A stretch of DNA of 59,818 nucleotides from Conoideocrella luteorostrata (Eukaryota; Ascomycota; Sordariomycetes; Hypocreales; Clavicipitaceae): NCBI GenBank assembly GCA_032433595.1, contig JASWJB010000278.1, positions 1 through 59,818 of the forward strand, written 5' to 3'. Below, piece after piece: positions 36,836 through 47,423 of the stretch. Position numbers and translations under genes: made by a program. The notes beneath the pieces were generated by a model, which was given only the letters and a program-made list of their open reading frames with translations, did not search any database and was not told where the DNA came from. How positions within the stretch are numbered: the first letter of the stretch is position 1; the number at the start of each line of letters is the position of its first letter.

Positions 36836-38593
36836 TTATGCGTACAGGGCCTCGAAGAAGTAAATGATGCCGAAAATGAGGAATGCCACGGCCCCGCCGA
36901 CAGTGACTGCGCACACGCGTGTAAGTATTTAAAAGTCCACAGTGAGGATAATCTTTGTATATGACATTGATAGTACTCACCGATTCTCAGACTGACACGT
37001 CCAGCAATGGCCCGCCCACCAATAACGGCCACACCGGTGCAGATTGCATGCCCACAGGTCGCACCCAGCGTCACCCACCAGTAATCCTGTCCAGCGGCCA
37101 TGGCAATGGTTGCGATTTGACTGCGGTCTCCCCATTCGCCCAGGAAGGTCATTACGAAAGTCTGCACCCAGGCCGGGCTGAGGAGGAGGGAGCATAGGTT
37201 GCCGATGCCTTGAAAGAATGCAGTCATCGACCCAGATCGTCGCGATGGGCTTCTTGACGGCGATTGGGATGGCGAGCGTGGAGGCGAAGGGAAACGGCTC
37301 TTAGACCGCGAGTTCCTACCACCCAGTCCCATCTCCAAATTGTAGGCGGAGATGCCGCCGTTCTGGCCACGACCCATTTCCTTTTCCTTCTCAGCGAGCT
37401 CCTGCTCGACCTCATGCATCTCAGCCGACACGCCTTCGTTGGGGTCCATCTTCATACCCTCGTTGAGCAACTTGGCACCAAAAATAAAGAATAATCCGGC
37501 AGCGAGGAAGCTGGTGAGGCGCTTGGGAATCAGGGTCGGAACGGCATGGCCCAACACGGCAGACAAGACTGTCATGACAAGCAAAGCGCCAAAAGCTGCG
37601 GAAAAGACAACCATGCGATCATGTTTCATAGCCATGAGAGCGGCAACGAGGAAGGTTTTATCGCCAATCTCCGACACCAGAATCATGGTAAACGACAGAA
37701 CCCATGAGTGAAAGGGCTGAATGATGCCGTCGTCCTTGTCCTCCACTATAGATATCTTGGTTTTCGGCTTTGTTCTGATCGTTTCTTTCGAATTGGGCGA
37801 CAGAGTTTCGAGATGGTCCTTTATTGACCCGCCCGTGGTAGATTTCGATTTATCTCGAGGCGAATCGGGGAGATCATCGGGTTTCTGGCCAACATCTGAA
37901 GTTAGAACAGTTCTTTGCCAAACGAAATAAGACCGAAGCAGTCAAAGGACTGGGTCAACTCACATCCAAACCAGTGTAATCTGTGCTGCCTGCTTCTTTG
38001 TGGGTAGGTAGCTTTGCTTTGTCTGTATCCTCTTCCTTGGAGCCGTAGAGTTTGCGCTCCTCGCTATGTGGTAAGGGTGGTTGCTCCTTGGGAGCTTCGG
38101 GCTTGGTAACGGCCTTTTCACCAGTTTTCCCTTCTTTCTCTTTGCGTGCCTTGTCTTTTTCGGTGACGCCTCCTTCTGTGCCGGTGGAGATGCCCTTCTC
38201 GGGACGATCGCGATTCTTGTCGAACATGACGCCGTCATTGGATTTCGGAATCTTTTGGCCATCGATTAACGTTGGATCGGCGGGTCTTCCTTTCAGCTGC
38301 GGTAGCTTCTGGCCCTTCGCATCCACGGCCACCCCGTCTGTCTCTACAAAGGGACCCAGATGAGGCTTTCCATCTTTGCCGTCGACTGGCGCGGCTTTGG
38401 TAGCGACACCGTATCGACCGCCAGTGCTTGATTTTGGCTTGGCAGCATCATCTGCTTGTCGGGACTCTGTGGTTCGGCCTAATGATTTTGAGTCGCCAGC
38501 ATTCACGGACGGCACTACTCGAGGGGAGAGTCCAGCCGCCAAGGACGGCAGCAGGAGCAGTAGCAAGGGCGATTGCGTGGTCTGGAATCTCAT
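36836..38593 (-). CDS. GDT1: GDT1/TMEM165 (UPF0016) divalent cation transporter, three exons
   Basis: Exons are 37964-38593, 36981-37884 and 36836-36906 (1605 nt, 534 residues). The N-terminus has a signal peptide (MRFQTTQSPLLLLLLPSLAA). About 240 residues of charged, Pro-, Lys- and Glu-rich sequence follow, then two UPF0016 repeats with the family's E-x-G-D-K/R-T/S motifs: SEIGDKTF (Glu282) and GEWGDRSQ (Glu460). A Ser/Arg/Pro-rich loop (SPPRSPSQSPSRSPSRRSG) joins the repeats, and the last exon completes the final helix (GGAVAFLIFGIIYFFEALYA). Yeast Gdt1 and human TMEM165 supply Mn2+ and Ca2+ to the Golgi; the same role is likely. The long N-terminal extension is absent from yeast Gdt1 (280 residues). 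Splicing to the acceptor at 37885 is chosen because the strong GTGAGT donor then keeps frame. Confidence 0.92.
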
Positions 38594-41547
38594 CGTGACG
38601 GTTCCCTGCCCGTGTCTTCGGCCGTAGGGGTCTTGCTTGGGTCAATCAAGTTGGAATACCTGCCCGCCCGTGTCTTCGGTCGTAGGGTCCTGGGTCAATC
38701 AAGTGGGAATAATTGACCTTTGCGCACGCTCCGATGGCGAGAGTTGGTCGATGGGCTAAGATGACGGCTAAAATAGAGTCGCCGCAGCAGACAGAGTTAC
38801 ACGGATCGAATGCTAAAGTACGGTGAGGAGTGGTACAGCGAGACAGACGCGTAGTTGGTGTCTCGACGTTCGTTTGACCAAGAGCCTAGCGTGAATTTGC
38901 TCAACGCAGGCAGGCAACTTGAAAGTGGGAAGGCCAGCAGCGTCTTTAGCCGTTTCTATAGTGTTGATCATGCGCAAGGAGTTGTTCTTATCGGCCGAGA
39001 TTTGATAAAGTTCTTTATTAGTTGAGAGGAAGCACCGTCGTAGAAATGTTTGGTTGCGTTTGCCACGCCGGTAAGCTTTGAACAGCACTGACAAAGGGGC
39101 TGTCTGACTTGCGCCTCTTCGTGGTCGGCCTGGATGGGGCCGGACTGAACTGAACCCGACCGGATTGGTCGCGTGCGGTGTCTGCGCTTAGGCCTGGTCG
39201 GGGGATTTGCGGCGTTCTCCGTCCGTTGGTAGCAGCTAGCTAACTAGTTACAGTGTTCAGGAGTAACTTACGGAGTACGGAGTAGGCATCTAGTTGGAGC
39301 TAGCCCGATGGCGTGGCATGAACCGTCAGGAATCGATCGACGTGTCAAGCGAGCGATCCTGTCTGACTAGTCTGCAGGTAACAATACTGTGAAAATGAAT
39401 GATACCAGGGGAGTTGGTGGACGTGGGGGTATCATGCAGAGCTTGAGGCAGGTAAAGCTGTGATGAAGTATAAAGGGAGGAAAGTGGACGGGAAAGGGAA
39501 ACTTGTTGCTGCTCTCCTCGAGCTCTGAAAAATTTAGAGGCCAGGGTGCAGGGAACAGTGGGCGAGCGACCGACTCCCTCAAAAGAAATCATTCAAAGGG
39601 GTCGCTGCGCAAATGAGATTAAATGGGATAGACATGATAATTGACTCAGGGTTAATCCATCATCCATGGCATCCAGGTCAATTAACCGCATGCATACAAA
39701 ACCCACACGACAAAGTCTTAATAAGATACCACCCACGCTATTCTTCTCATGTATTTTATTCCTCCCACCAGCTGGAGACTGTTGTTTCGTTTCTGAGTCT
39801 CCATCGCGAGATGTTTCCAGGCAGGGGTTCCCGACACCTTGCGTCGGCGACCGTCGCCCGTGTCCCTCTCAATAATAGGTAATTCATCGCGAGATAGCAT
39901 AATCGAAAGCAACGGCGCGCCAACCAGCCCCGCAAGCCAACACTAAGCCTTTAGCAAAGAGGATTGAGACAAGAGGGTAAATTAAACTCAACGCTTAAGC
40001 GTCCTGGGAATATCCGCCTGAGTTCCAAGATGAGCCTACTCCGTATTCCGTACGGGGTACTACGTAACTATGCCAGAGGCTGTGTCCGTACTTTAGCGCC
40101 CTTCCTAACCCTCCCCTCCAGCTCGTCCTTCAGGCTCGTCCTCTTCACGCACCACAACCTCCCGAGATCTAGCCCTATCCGCGAGGCATGGCAGTCTGGG
40201 GTAGTATTTAAACGAGCTTGGTCCACGGAGTATGAAGCGTTATCCTGACCCGTCCTTCCAGTCCTACTATCCACCCAACAATCGACTGTCAACATCACCG
40301 TCGCCGTCACCGTGAGCGCAAGGCCGACTTTCGCAAAGTTGAAGATCTTGCCACAGATCCAGTCCCGACCCTCCGACCTCCTCAGCGATAACGAAGACAA
40401 AGAACTCGACTCCCTATAACCGTGGCTTCGATTTTCATATGACGGATTTACTTGCTCTCACAGTATACTCTTTAAGAGAAGTAGACCTGGAAGACGTTAT
40501 GGTGGGACTGGCTGTACCAAGGCCGTAACTCTCTCCTTCCAACTTCTCTGAACGGTCTTTCAAGGTGTTTCGAGCGAGCCGCACGACAAACTTCATGACA
40601 AGCTTCACATCGAGCAGACCCCATTGGGACCTCCATCCCAGGCGGCAACGCAGTCGACATTTGAGTGCACAGGTAGACGAATATCCAAGAGTCCAACTCG
40701 ACGCAAGAGGCTGCCGATCCAGTAAAGAATGAATGTCAACGTCAACAGGACACATAATGAACTGTCGTAAAAAATCTAAAAAATGATCTAGCAATGCTTC
40801 ATACTCATTAACAATTTCTCAGACCCAGAAAAAAAATGGCCCTGGTTCTCACGTACCGACATGGTTTCTTAGCACCTTGTCGCTATCTTCGAAAGATGTC
40901 AGAATTGTCTCTTCCATGGGCTGCGTAGCAGGGATTGTAGCTTCATCTTTATTATCCCTTGAATAGTGGGCGTGCAACATAAAATAAGTTGGTATCTCAG
41001 ATTGTGTAGCTTTAAGCCACTAAAACTTAGAGCGAAAAGTATGTAGCTGAACCCGAATTACCTCCACTCCATATAGTCAATTGGCCCCGATACGAAAGCT
41101 AGATCAGTATGTCGAGCGAATGAGCCGCGTACGTAGCTAATCTTGGGCCGGGTGATGTTGAGAGCAGAAGCTACCCTACAACTCGCTCATACAAAACAAG
41201 GCATTCCAGAACGACACTCCAGTCCTTTACCCAGGCTGTATTTCTGAGGGGTGAGGAAACCATGTGAAAAGCATTCAATACTTTTTAATACGGCTATGTC
41301 TTTGCTATCCTTGCTTAGCGTTATGACAGAATACAATTCATGAGTACACATCTTCCTCTTATGTGGCTTTAATTTTGTCATCTACCACACTACTCTGCGG
41401 CTCAGGGCTCAACTTGCGTATCGGGTATTCTCGCATCTAATAAACTCAGAATTAAACGGTAGTAGAGAAGAAAAATGAACAACGAAACCTAAGGAGAAAG
41501 AAATAACGAGTCCCGACGATTGGATAATATCCCCCTTCTTTCCGTAA
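38594..41547. other. Intergenic tract upstream of GDT1-like gene
   Basis: A tandem duplication lies directly upstream of the GDT1-like start (38606-38715). TACGGAGTA copies occur at 39269, 39276 and 40038. A 119-codon minus frame at 40435-40794 has protein-like composition (KFVVRLARNTLKDRSEKLEG) but no recognisable family. Nothing else is supported. Confidence 0.45.
38606..38715. repeat. Tandem duplication of about 55 bp in the GDT1 upstream region
   Basis: Two adjacent copies share CCCGTGTCTTCGG, GTAGG and GGGTCAATCAAG, with small indels between them. They lie 13-122 bp upstream of the GDT1-like ATG, so they fall in the leader or core promoter. Confidence 0.85.
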
Positions 41548-42208
41548 TCAGCCAGTTTCCGGCACAGAGTGGCATCGTTGACTCGCCCGAAGTCGAAGTC
41601 TGTGCTGGCGTTTTGCAAACATCAGACCGCAGACGTTACACAATGAGCCTGGGCCGGCCGGGCCACTCCGCCACTTGGGGGTGTCTTCCGTGGCGCAGTT
41701 GTGGCATTGCAATCTGATCTTGCGCGTCTTCCAGGGACGTACATCTTTCTGCAACGGCTTCTTCCTCTTGAGGAGTTGTGCTTGGTCTTTGCTCCACTGA
41801 TATATCGAGTCCTCGCGGGACGGCGCGTCAGTTACCTCGCCGGCACGCCGCCTTCCGCGAAGGATGAATATCCTGTTGATGTTGGTGTGTATGTCCTGGC
41901 TGAGTTCTAGGACGAGATGGAGCTCGCTGTCATTCACGGGCTCATGGTCGTGTTCCGGGAGATGACTGACAAGCCAGGCGAGCGACTCGGCATGCAGCTT
42001 GACCTGATATTCTTGTTAGCGGTCGTGGGGGGACCACAGCAGACAGAACCAAATGTGGAATGGAAGGACGAGACGAGGCGGGGTGATGGTGAGGACAGGA
42101 CCAGATGAGAAACGGAGAATGGTTTATGTGTGAGCTCGTTGCACTAACCGCATCGATGCTCTCACGCAGTTTTCGGGCTTCCTCAGATGGCTCCAGACTG
42201 AGTGGCAT
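41548..42208 (-). CDS. Small GATA-type zinc finger protein, two exons
   Basis: Exons are 42149-42208 and 41548-42003; the 145-nt intron between them has a GCTAAC branch site. The product is 171 residues. A helical N-terminal region (ARKLRESIDAVKLHAESLAW) leads to a GATA finger of the C-x2-C-x18-C-x2-C type (Cys120, 123, 142, 145): CHNCATEDTPKWRSGPAGPG then SLCNVCGLMFAKRQHR. The TPKWR and LCNVCGL elements are diagnostic, and the basic tail would contact DNA. The spacing is the 18-residue class found in fungal light-response and morphogenesis GATA factors. No PAS domain is encoded in the two exons found, so it is not a white-collar protein as read here. Further 5' exons are possible. Confidence 0.8.
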
Positions 42209-44149
42209 CTCGTGCTTCTTGAACAAGCCCAAGACTGCTGCTGTCCAAGAAGGAACGGTTGCACGCAGCTTCAAGTAGTTTGATGCTCAATATAGATGGA
42301 CGGGGACGATAGGGCTAGATGAACGTCTAGCTTGAAGTATCGAGAGCAGATGGGGACGGAGTGCTAGCTAGTAGGTTTGTTGACGCAAGGGTGGGCTTGA
42401 GAAGAGCGAAGGGGAAGGAAAGAGGGAAGAACCCTGAAGAATGGCGGCGGAAATGGCGGGCCTGGTTTGGCGATCAGGAATTCAAGGATATTTATGTATA
42501 CTCTCGAAGCCGCCGGGTTGGCTGGGGACACACGAACCCTACGCCGCGATTGCATGTCTTGCCAAAATTACTGGCTACTGCGGAGTAGTTACTTGAGCAT
42601 TTTATCAAAATCGGTACCTAGCTAACTAACGGGTGTGCTGGTTACGTACTCCGCAGTGGCATCAATAGTTGCTCCCGCGGTACGGAGTAGATGCCCCAAC
42701 CCTGTCACTCCGCAGAGGTACGTGGTCCCAAGTCACTGGACCCACTCGGCTCGAGCTGCCGAGTTGACTTCAGGGTCCTTGTGTACCCCGCAGAGTGTGC
42801 TCCGGGTAACTCGACGGGTCCATCGCTTTCACCTTCAGATCAGATTTAAGACCTAATTTTACGAGAATCCCCTGTTTCAATTGAAGCTGCACATGTATAA
42901 TTTCTCCCGCGCTTCTACAATAGATAAGACAATGTTTAAGCAAGATTCGGTGGACACCTGACTCGGCTTTTCGGTCCTCAGACGCACTTCATGAGTACTA
43001 CACACATCAATACCCCGTGCAAAGGGACTGGCGGCGGGCTCCGCCGCGCGAAAAAGAAACATTGAGGCAATGGGGCTGTCTTTTCTCACCCACGGTTGCT
43101 GCTTTTTGCATGACAGACACTGCTCACCCATGCTTACCATCAGGCCAATATACTGAATGCCGGCGGATCAATCGACGACAAATTCCAAATCATCAAGACA
43201 CTGTGTGTGCCGCGCTCGTCTGGGCCGACTGTGATGTGGCTTCTAGACCGTCACTTATTCGTCAATGGCTGATTTCTTTCTTGGTTGCCAGCCGCAAATA
43301 TATCGCCGCTGAGGCAAGCCGCTCTTCATGATACTGCCATCCGCGACGGGTGAAACGTTGCCACTAGTTACTGCTGTTCCCTGCAGGTATCGAGTGAGCA
43401 GTCTTGGCTGGCCTGTGAGAACGCCGCCGATAGCGACTCGACCAACCAGGCTTCCGCTCATCTTGGCGGATGACTTAATTCCCGACGCTGCACCACCTAG
43501 CAGACAACTTTACTTGCCTTTCAGGACGCCAAGCTCCTGTACTACTGGCCCATGATGTGGGTAGACCAATAGTGCCTCAAGGGGCCGTCGTTTCCACACA
43601 GCATCTACTCAGCCAAGCCAAGAAATGACAACACATCAGTATTCCCCCAACCCAGTTCTAGGAACAGAAGCTTAGAGGTTCAAATACGGTCTACGAATCA
43701 CCACGTGTCAAACCTCAATCCGATCAAACTCTTGCTTGTTGACGGTAGTCATATCGATTCAATACTGACTGTTCATATACATGAGCAGGTTTGGCATGGA
43801 TTAGCCACAGCACGGCCATGTACCAGCAAATAGGCAGTTGACTCAATTCTTGTCAATAAACAACAAAAATTACAAAGTTTAAGAAAAATACTTGTAAATG
43901 AGATCCAATAGACATCTCTATGTGGATCATGGATGACTTCGATGCATTGGCGTGTACATGCGCCCATACTGACCAAAAGTCACTGAAACATGAACTGGCA
44001 CCGGAAGTGGCGCAGACGGAAGCACTTGGAAACGGGATGGACCTGTTTCGTAGGAAGCAGGTCACACTAAAGGATGTGGAGACTTGTTGCAATCTGCGCA
44101 TGTCTTAAGCGGCCAGCGTGATGATGATTAGTCTTCACATTGTATTGTA

Positions 44150-44290
44150 TTCGAACTGTTGGTCAATGTCCTCCGGCAGGGCGGATCCGGTATTGCCTTC
44201 TGTTTAATTACGTATTGAGACGAGTCCACGAGCCCACAAAAAAAAAAAAAAAGAATTATACTGTTATAAAGGCCGTCGCTGTGATATCAG
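44150..44290. repeat. Diverged direct repeat, copy 1
   Basis: Shares with 45065-45190 the blocks GTCAA-x-TCTCCGGCA-type, a CTTCTGT segment, a run of A and AATTATACTGT/AATAATACTGT, in the same order and orientation about 910 bp apart. Its A run has expanded to 15. Confidence 0.5.
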
Positions 44291-45064
44291 AAATATGAAA
44301 TCTAGGCCATATTCGAAACTATGGATGCCGGGCCTACCAGTGGATCATGCAAGCCTTGCAAGGCACACAAAACGGGCCCTGAAGACGAACCCACACGCAG
44401 AGGTCCGGACGTCTAGTCGGATACGATTCTCCGACTATCTTCCGAATCTGGATTCTTTAAAATCCGAAGTCAAGCAGGCCAAAAGTGTGACTTTCGATGA
44501 ACAGACCTGCCATTAACCTGATGAGTAGGGGGGAGTGGGGGGGGAGTATATATTGGCACTGTTTATTCTGTGTTCTTCCTGTCACTGCGTTTGGCAACAA
44601 CGAAGTCATGATGCGAGTAAGATAGCACAGACAGCAGAGGTTACTCACATGGCGAGTTTCTACTCATAAAAGGAAGAAAGATTCTGTCGCATCCCCAACA
44701 GTCAGCATGGTTCCACTGAAAGGTTGTGCCACCGCATCCCACCAGATGGCCAGAACAAAAGCCCAACATGTTATGCGCACTTGAGCATTAGCCATGCTCG
44801 AGCTTGTGCCGCTTGGGAGTCTATTCTGTGCGCGGCAAGGTGAAACAGGAATCTGCGGCATGCAAATTCGTAGTGGCAACCTCGTAATAGCAGTAGCTTA
44901 TAATGGTTTTCTTCTGGGGGGAGGGGGGTTTACTTAACTTAACCTAAAAACTCACATTCTACTATGAAATAACATTGGTATTATATAATTACACACGTTA
45001 CCTTGCCGTCGCATGCCGCGGCACGCCGCGGCGCTACGCAAATCTTAGATACCGTGCATAATAA

Positions 45065-45190
45065 AGTGTTAGTCAACATTCTCCGGCACGGCGTAGCCAG
45101 CCTCTTCTTCTGTCTTCTTACACATGGAGATCGGCCAACGAGCGACAAAAAACAATAATACTGTCACCGTCATTTCAAGGGCAAGCTAGC
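45065..45190. repeat. Diverged direct repeat, copy 2, with a 35-codon minus frame
   Basis: Pairs with 44150-44290. On the minus strand this copy keeps an open frame of 35 codons with a hydrophobic start (MTVTVLLFFVARWPISMC) and an acidic end (KKTEEEAGYAVPENVD). In copy 1 the matching frame is broken. Confidence 0.45.
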
Positions 45191-45412
45191 CGTACTATAA
45201 ATTATTACCAGTTGCTCGCAGTAGAGCCCGGCCAGTACTTTATTTTTGCAGCCATAGCAACCAATACTCACTATCTATAGCCCCTGACTTTTGGGTATTA
45301 CAGAACAAGAACAAGCCAATACATGCTTTTACGCTTCATTCATCAGCAAAACGTCAAGACATCAAGACATCAAGAGCAGGAGAAGGAGACCCCTCGGTCC
45401 TCGGGGTTTCCT

Positions 45413-46543
45413 TCACCCCGGCCGCCTGATGACGTCCCTCTCGGGCTCAACCATCTCAACCTCCTCATCATAGTCAAGCTCCTTGATACTCCCCTCGCTG
45501 CGATGCGCGAACTCCTCGCAATCCCCCCCCCACCGACGCGTCAGCCAGCCCTTGAAAGCCGCGGGCCGCACGCTCAGCGGCTTGGGAACCCAGTGGAGAA
45601 ACTCTTTGGGGCAGCCGCCCCAGTTGCGATAACGCGGGTTGACGGGGCGGGTGGTCAGCTTGCGCTTGTACCAGCAGTTGGGGCGGCTGATGGTCACGGC
45701 GTGGTTGAAGTCGACAAGCAGGATCCGCAGCTTGTCCATGTCCACGCTCCTGATGCCCGTGCCGCCCAGGAACTGCAGGAGGACGTTCCGGGGTGCAAAG
45801 TCGCCGTGCCGCACGCCGTGGAAGGAAAGCCGGGACTCAATCTCCATGGCCCTCGCGAGGATCTCGAGGCGCTGCTGGGGAGAGAAGAAGAAGTGGTGGC
45901 GGCTCCCTATCAGGTTGTGCAGGCTCCGGGCCGGAACCCATTCCATGAGGATCATACGAACGGGCCGGCTGTGATGAGACCACAGGGGCACGTTGAAGGT
46001 CCACGACCCGTGATACTTGGGCACGAGGACGCCGTCGACGGAGGCCCTGCTGAGGTCCTCGTACGCGGCGGCTTCGCGGCTGTAGTGCTGGTCGGCCAGC
46101 CAGGTGACGTCGACGGGTCGCCCGGCGTCCCGGTTGCCGTATGCGTAGTAAAGAGGGTCGAATATCTTGGCCACGTAGGTGCGGCTCTTGTCCTGGTCGA
46201 GATAGACCTCGACGATCTGAGGGCCCCGCCCATCCTTGCACGCTATATCGCGTATAACGTGGAGCTGGTGGACGCTCGGGTCGAGGGGCGGCGATGTGCT
46301 TGTGGGTGGGCACCTCACACACCACTCGCTCTGTGTTAAGGCGCGGAGAGCTTCTAGCGGAGCCTCCTGCCGTTCTTGGGCTTCAATATAGCCGGTGATG
46401 CCGTACGGCTGCGGAGGGACATGCTTACGGATAGTGAGGCTGAGCCCGCTGCGATAGGGAAGCTCTGGCCGGCGAGGATCTGGGAGGGGCTCCCAGCGGG
46501 TGAAGGGGTCGTTTGGAAACCAATCCCCCGCGGAGATTGCCAT
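45413..46543 (-). CDS. Fungal protein-kinase-like (aminoglycoside-phosphotransferase fold) protein
   Basis: One exon encodes 376 residues from ATG 46543 (the frame extends upstream only through a GTG). The kinase fold is visible: a VAK lysine (Lys126), a helix with an acidic partner (REAAAYEDL, near Glu158), hinge-like MILMEWVPA (near 197-205), a catalytic loop HGDFAPRNVLL with Asp248 and Asn253, and LVDFNHA (Asp278), where eukaryotic kinases have DFG. HGDFAPRNV and DFN place it with the large group of fungal kinase-like proteins closer to small-molecule phosphotransferases than to protein kinases. All catalytic residues are present, so it may be active; the substrate is unknown. The acidic tail (ELDYDEEVEMVEPERD) is probably disordered. 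Confidence 0.8.
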   Translation of the reverse strand: MAISAGDWFPNDPFTRWEPLPDPRRPELPYRSGLSLTIRKHVPPQPYGITGYIEAQERQEAPLEALRALTQSEWCVRCPPTSTSPPLDPSVHQLHVIRDIACKDGRGPQIVEVYLDQDKSRTYVAKIFDPLYYAYGNRDAGRPVDVTWLADQHYSREAAAYEDLSRASVDGVLVPKYHGSWTFNVPLWSHHSRPVRMILMEWVPARSLHNLIGSRHHFFFSPQQRLEILARAMEIESRLSFHGVRHGDFAPRNVLLQFLGGTGIRSVDMDKLRILLVDFNHAVTISRPNCWYKRKLTTRPVNPRYRNWGGCPKEFLHWVPKPLSVRPAAFKGWLTRRWGGDCEEFAHRSEGSIKELDYDEEVEMVEPERDVIRRPG

Positions 46544-47423
46544 TTGGAAATGGGCAATCGAAAACGGGTAACGGCCAATGGGCAGTGGGCAATGGAGAAT
46601 GGGCAGTGCAGTGCAGTGCAGTGCTGTGCTGCCCACGCCGTGTGGCTAAGGCGAGCAGCAGAATGGAATGGATGCGGTTGATAAAGACAGATAGGTGTCT
46701 GTCCGGCGGGCAGCAGCCGGGCATTTAGCAGTGCAAGAGTCCGTGCAAGATAGTTACAGGATGTACGGAGTACTGACGGTGGCTAATGGCTAACATCAGC
46801 CGTCCAGGCCCGTATAGCAATCCACGAACACAATCGTCTTCTTGCTCTTCAATTGTGCGCAAACTCGCCGTCACGGTCAAGTTCTGGCAGTGTTATGCTG
46901 CGATACCATCGCCCGGACCGCACTCAGTCCCGTCGTGTCCGCCGGCTAACGAACGAGCCATGAGCACTCGTTACTGCATCCCCCGGGTGCATCCGTACTC
47001 ACTACGCCGAACCCTCGGCACCTACAGCTAAGCTGGCCGCCCATCGTCGCGCGGAGAAGAGCTGGGCGCTCGTGCAGCCCGGGGTCCTGACTCCAATGTG
47101 CGCTGCTCTTACAAGTATCTAGGAGCAGCAGCAGCAGCATTGAGCGTGGACCACTACGGAGAAAAAACCCCAACTGCACAGGTTTTTCTTCTCTGCATAA
47201 CTAACTAGTGCAAGATATTTCCTAGTTTAACCTTAATTCGCCATTTGCGTGCCTGCCTCGACCAACGACCAGCCAGCCAGGCACTTACTTTTTCCAGGAA
47301 CGGCCGTTTTCTGTTCTCCTTACTCCGTACTCGTCCGCCAACTTGAGTAACTAGTGAGTGAGCGAGCGGGTGGGATTCATCCCATCTCAGGCCTTCCGCC
47401 TCATCACTGGCAAGCAAGCCGCC
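46544..47423. other. Divergent intergenic region, kinase-like / SET genes
   Basis: Near the kinase-like start the sequence is built of short GGGCAATGG-type repeats and a CAGTG pentamer repeat (about 46605-46625). TACGGAGTA copies lie at 46764 and 47321, the latter about 100 bp upstream of the SET-domain start. Confidence 0.6.

Larger units (their letters stand above)
42209..45412. other. Intergenic tract with a diverged direct repeat
   Basis: TACGGAGTA occurs at 42681 and variants such as TACTCCGCAG lie nearby. A diverged repeat of about 110 bp is present at 44150-44290 and 45065-45190. A 62-codon plus frame at 43920-44108 has protein-like composition but no family. No gene is firmly supported. 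Confidence 0.45.

Noticed and set aside
45323..46339. 338-codon plus frame opposite the kinase-like gene
   Set aside because: It is an antisense shadow of a high-GC coding exon; the kinase motifs are on the minus strand.
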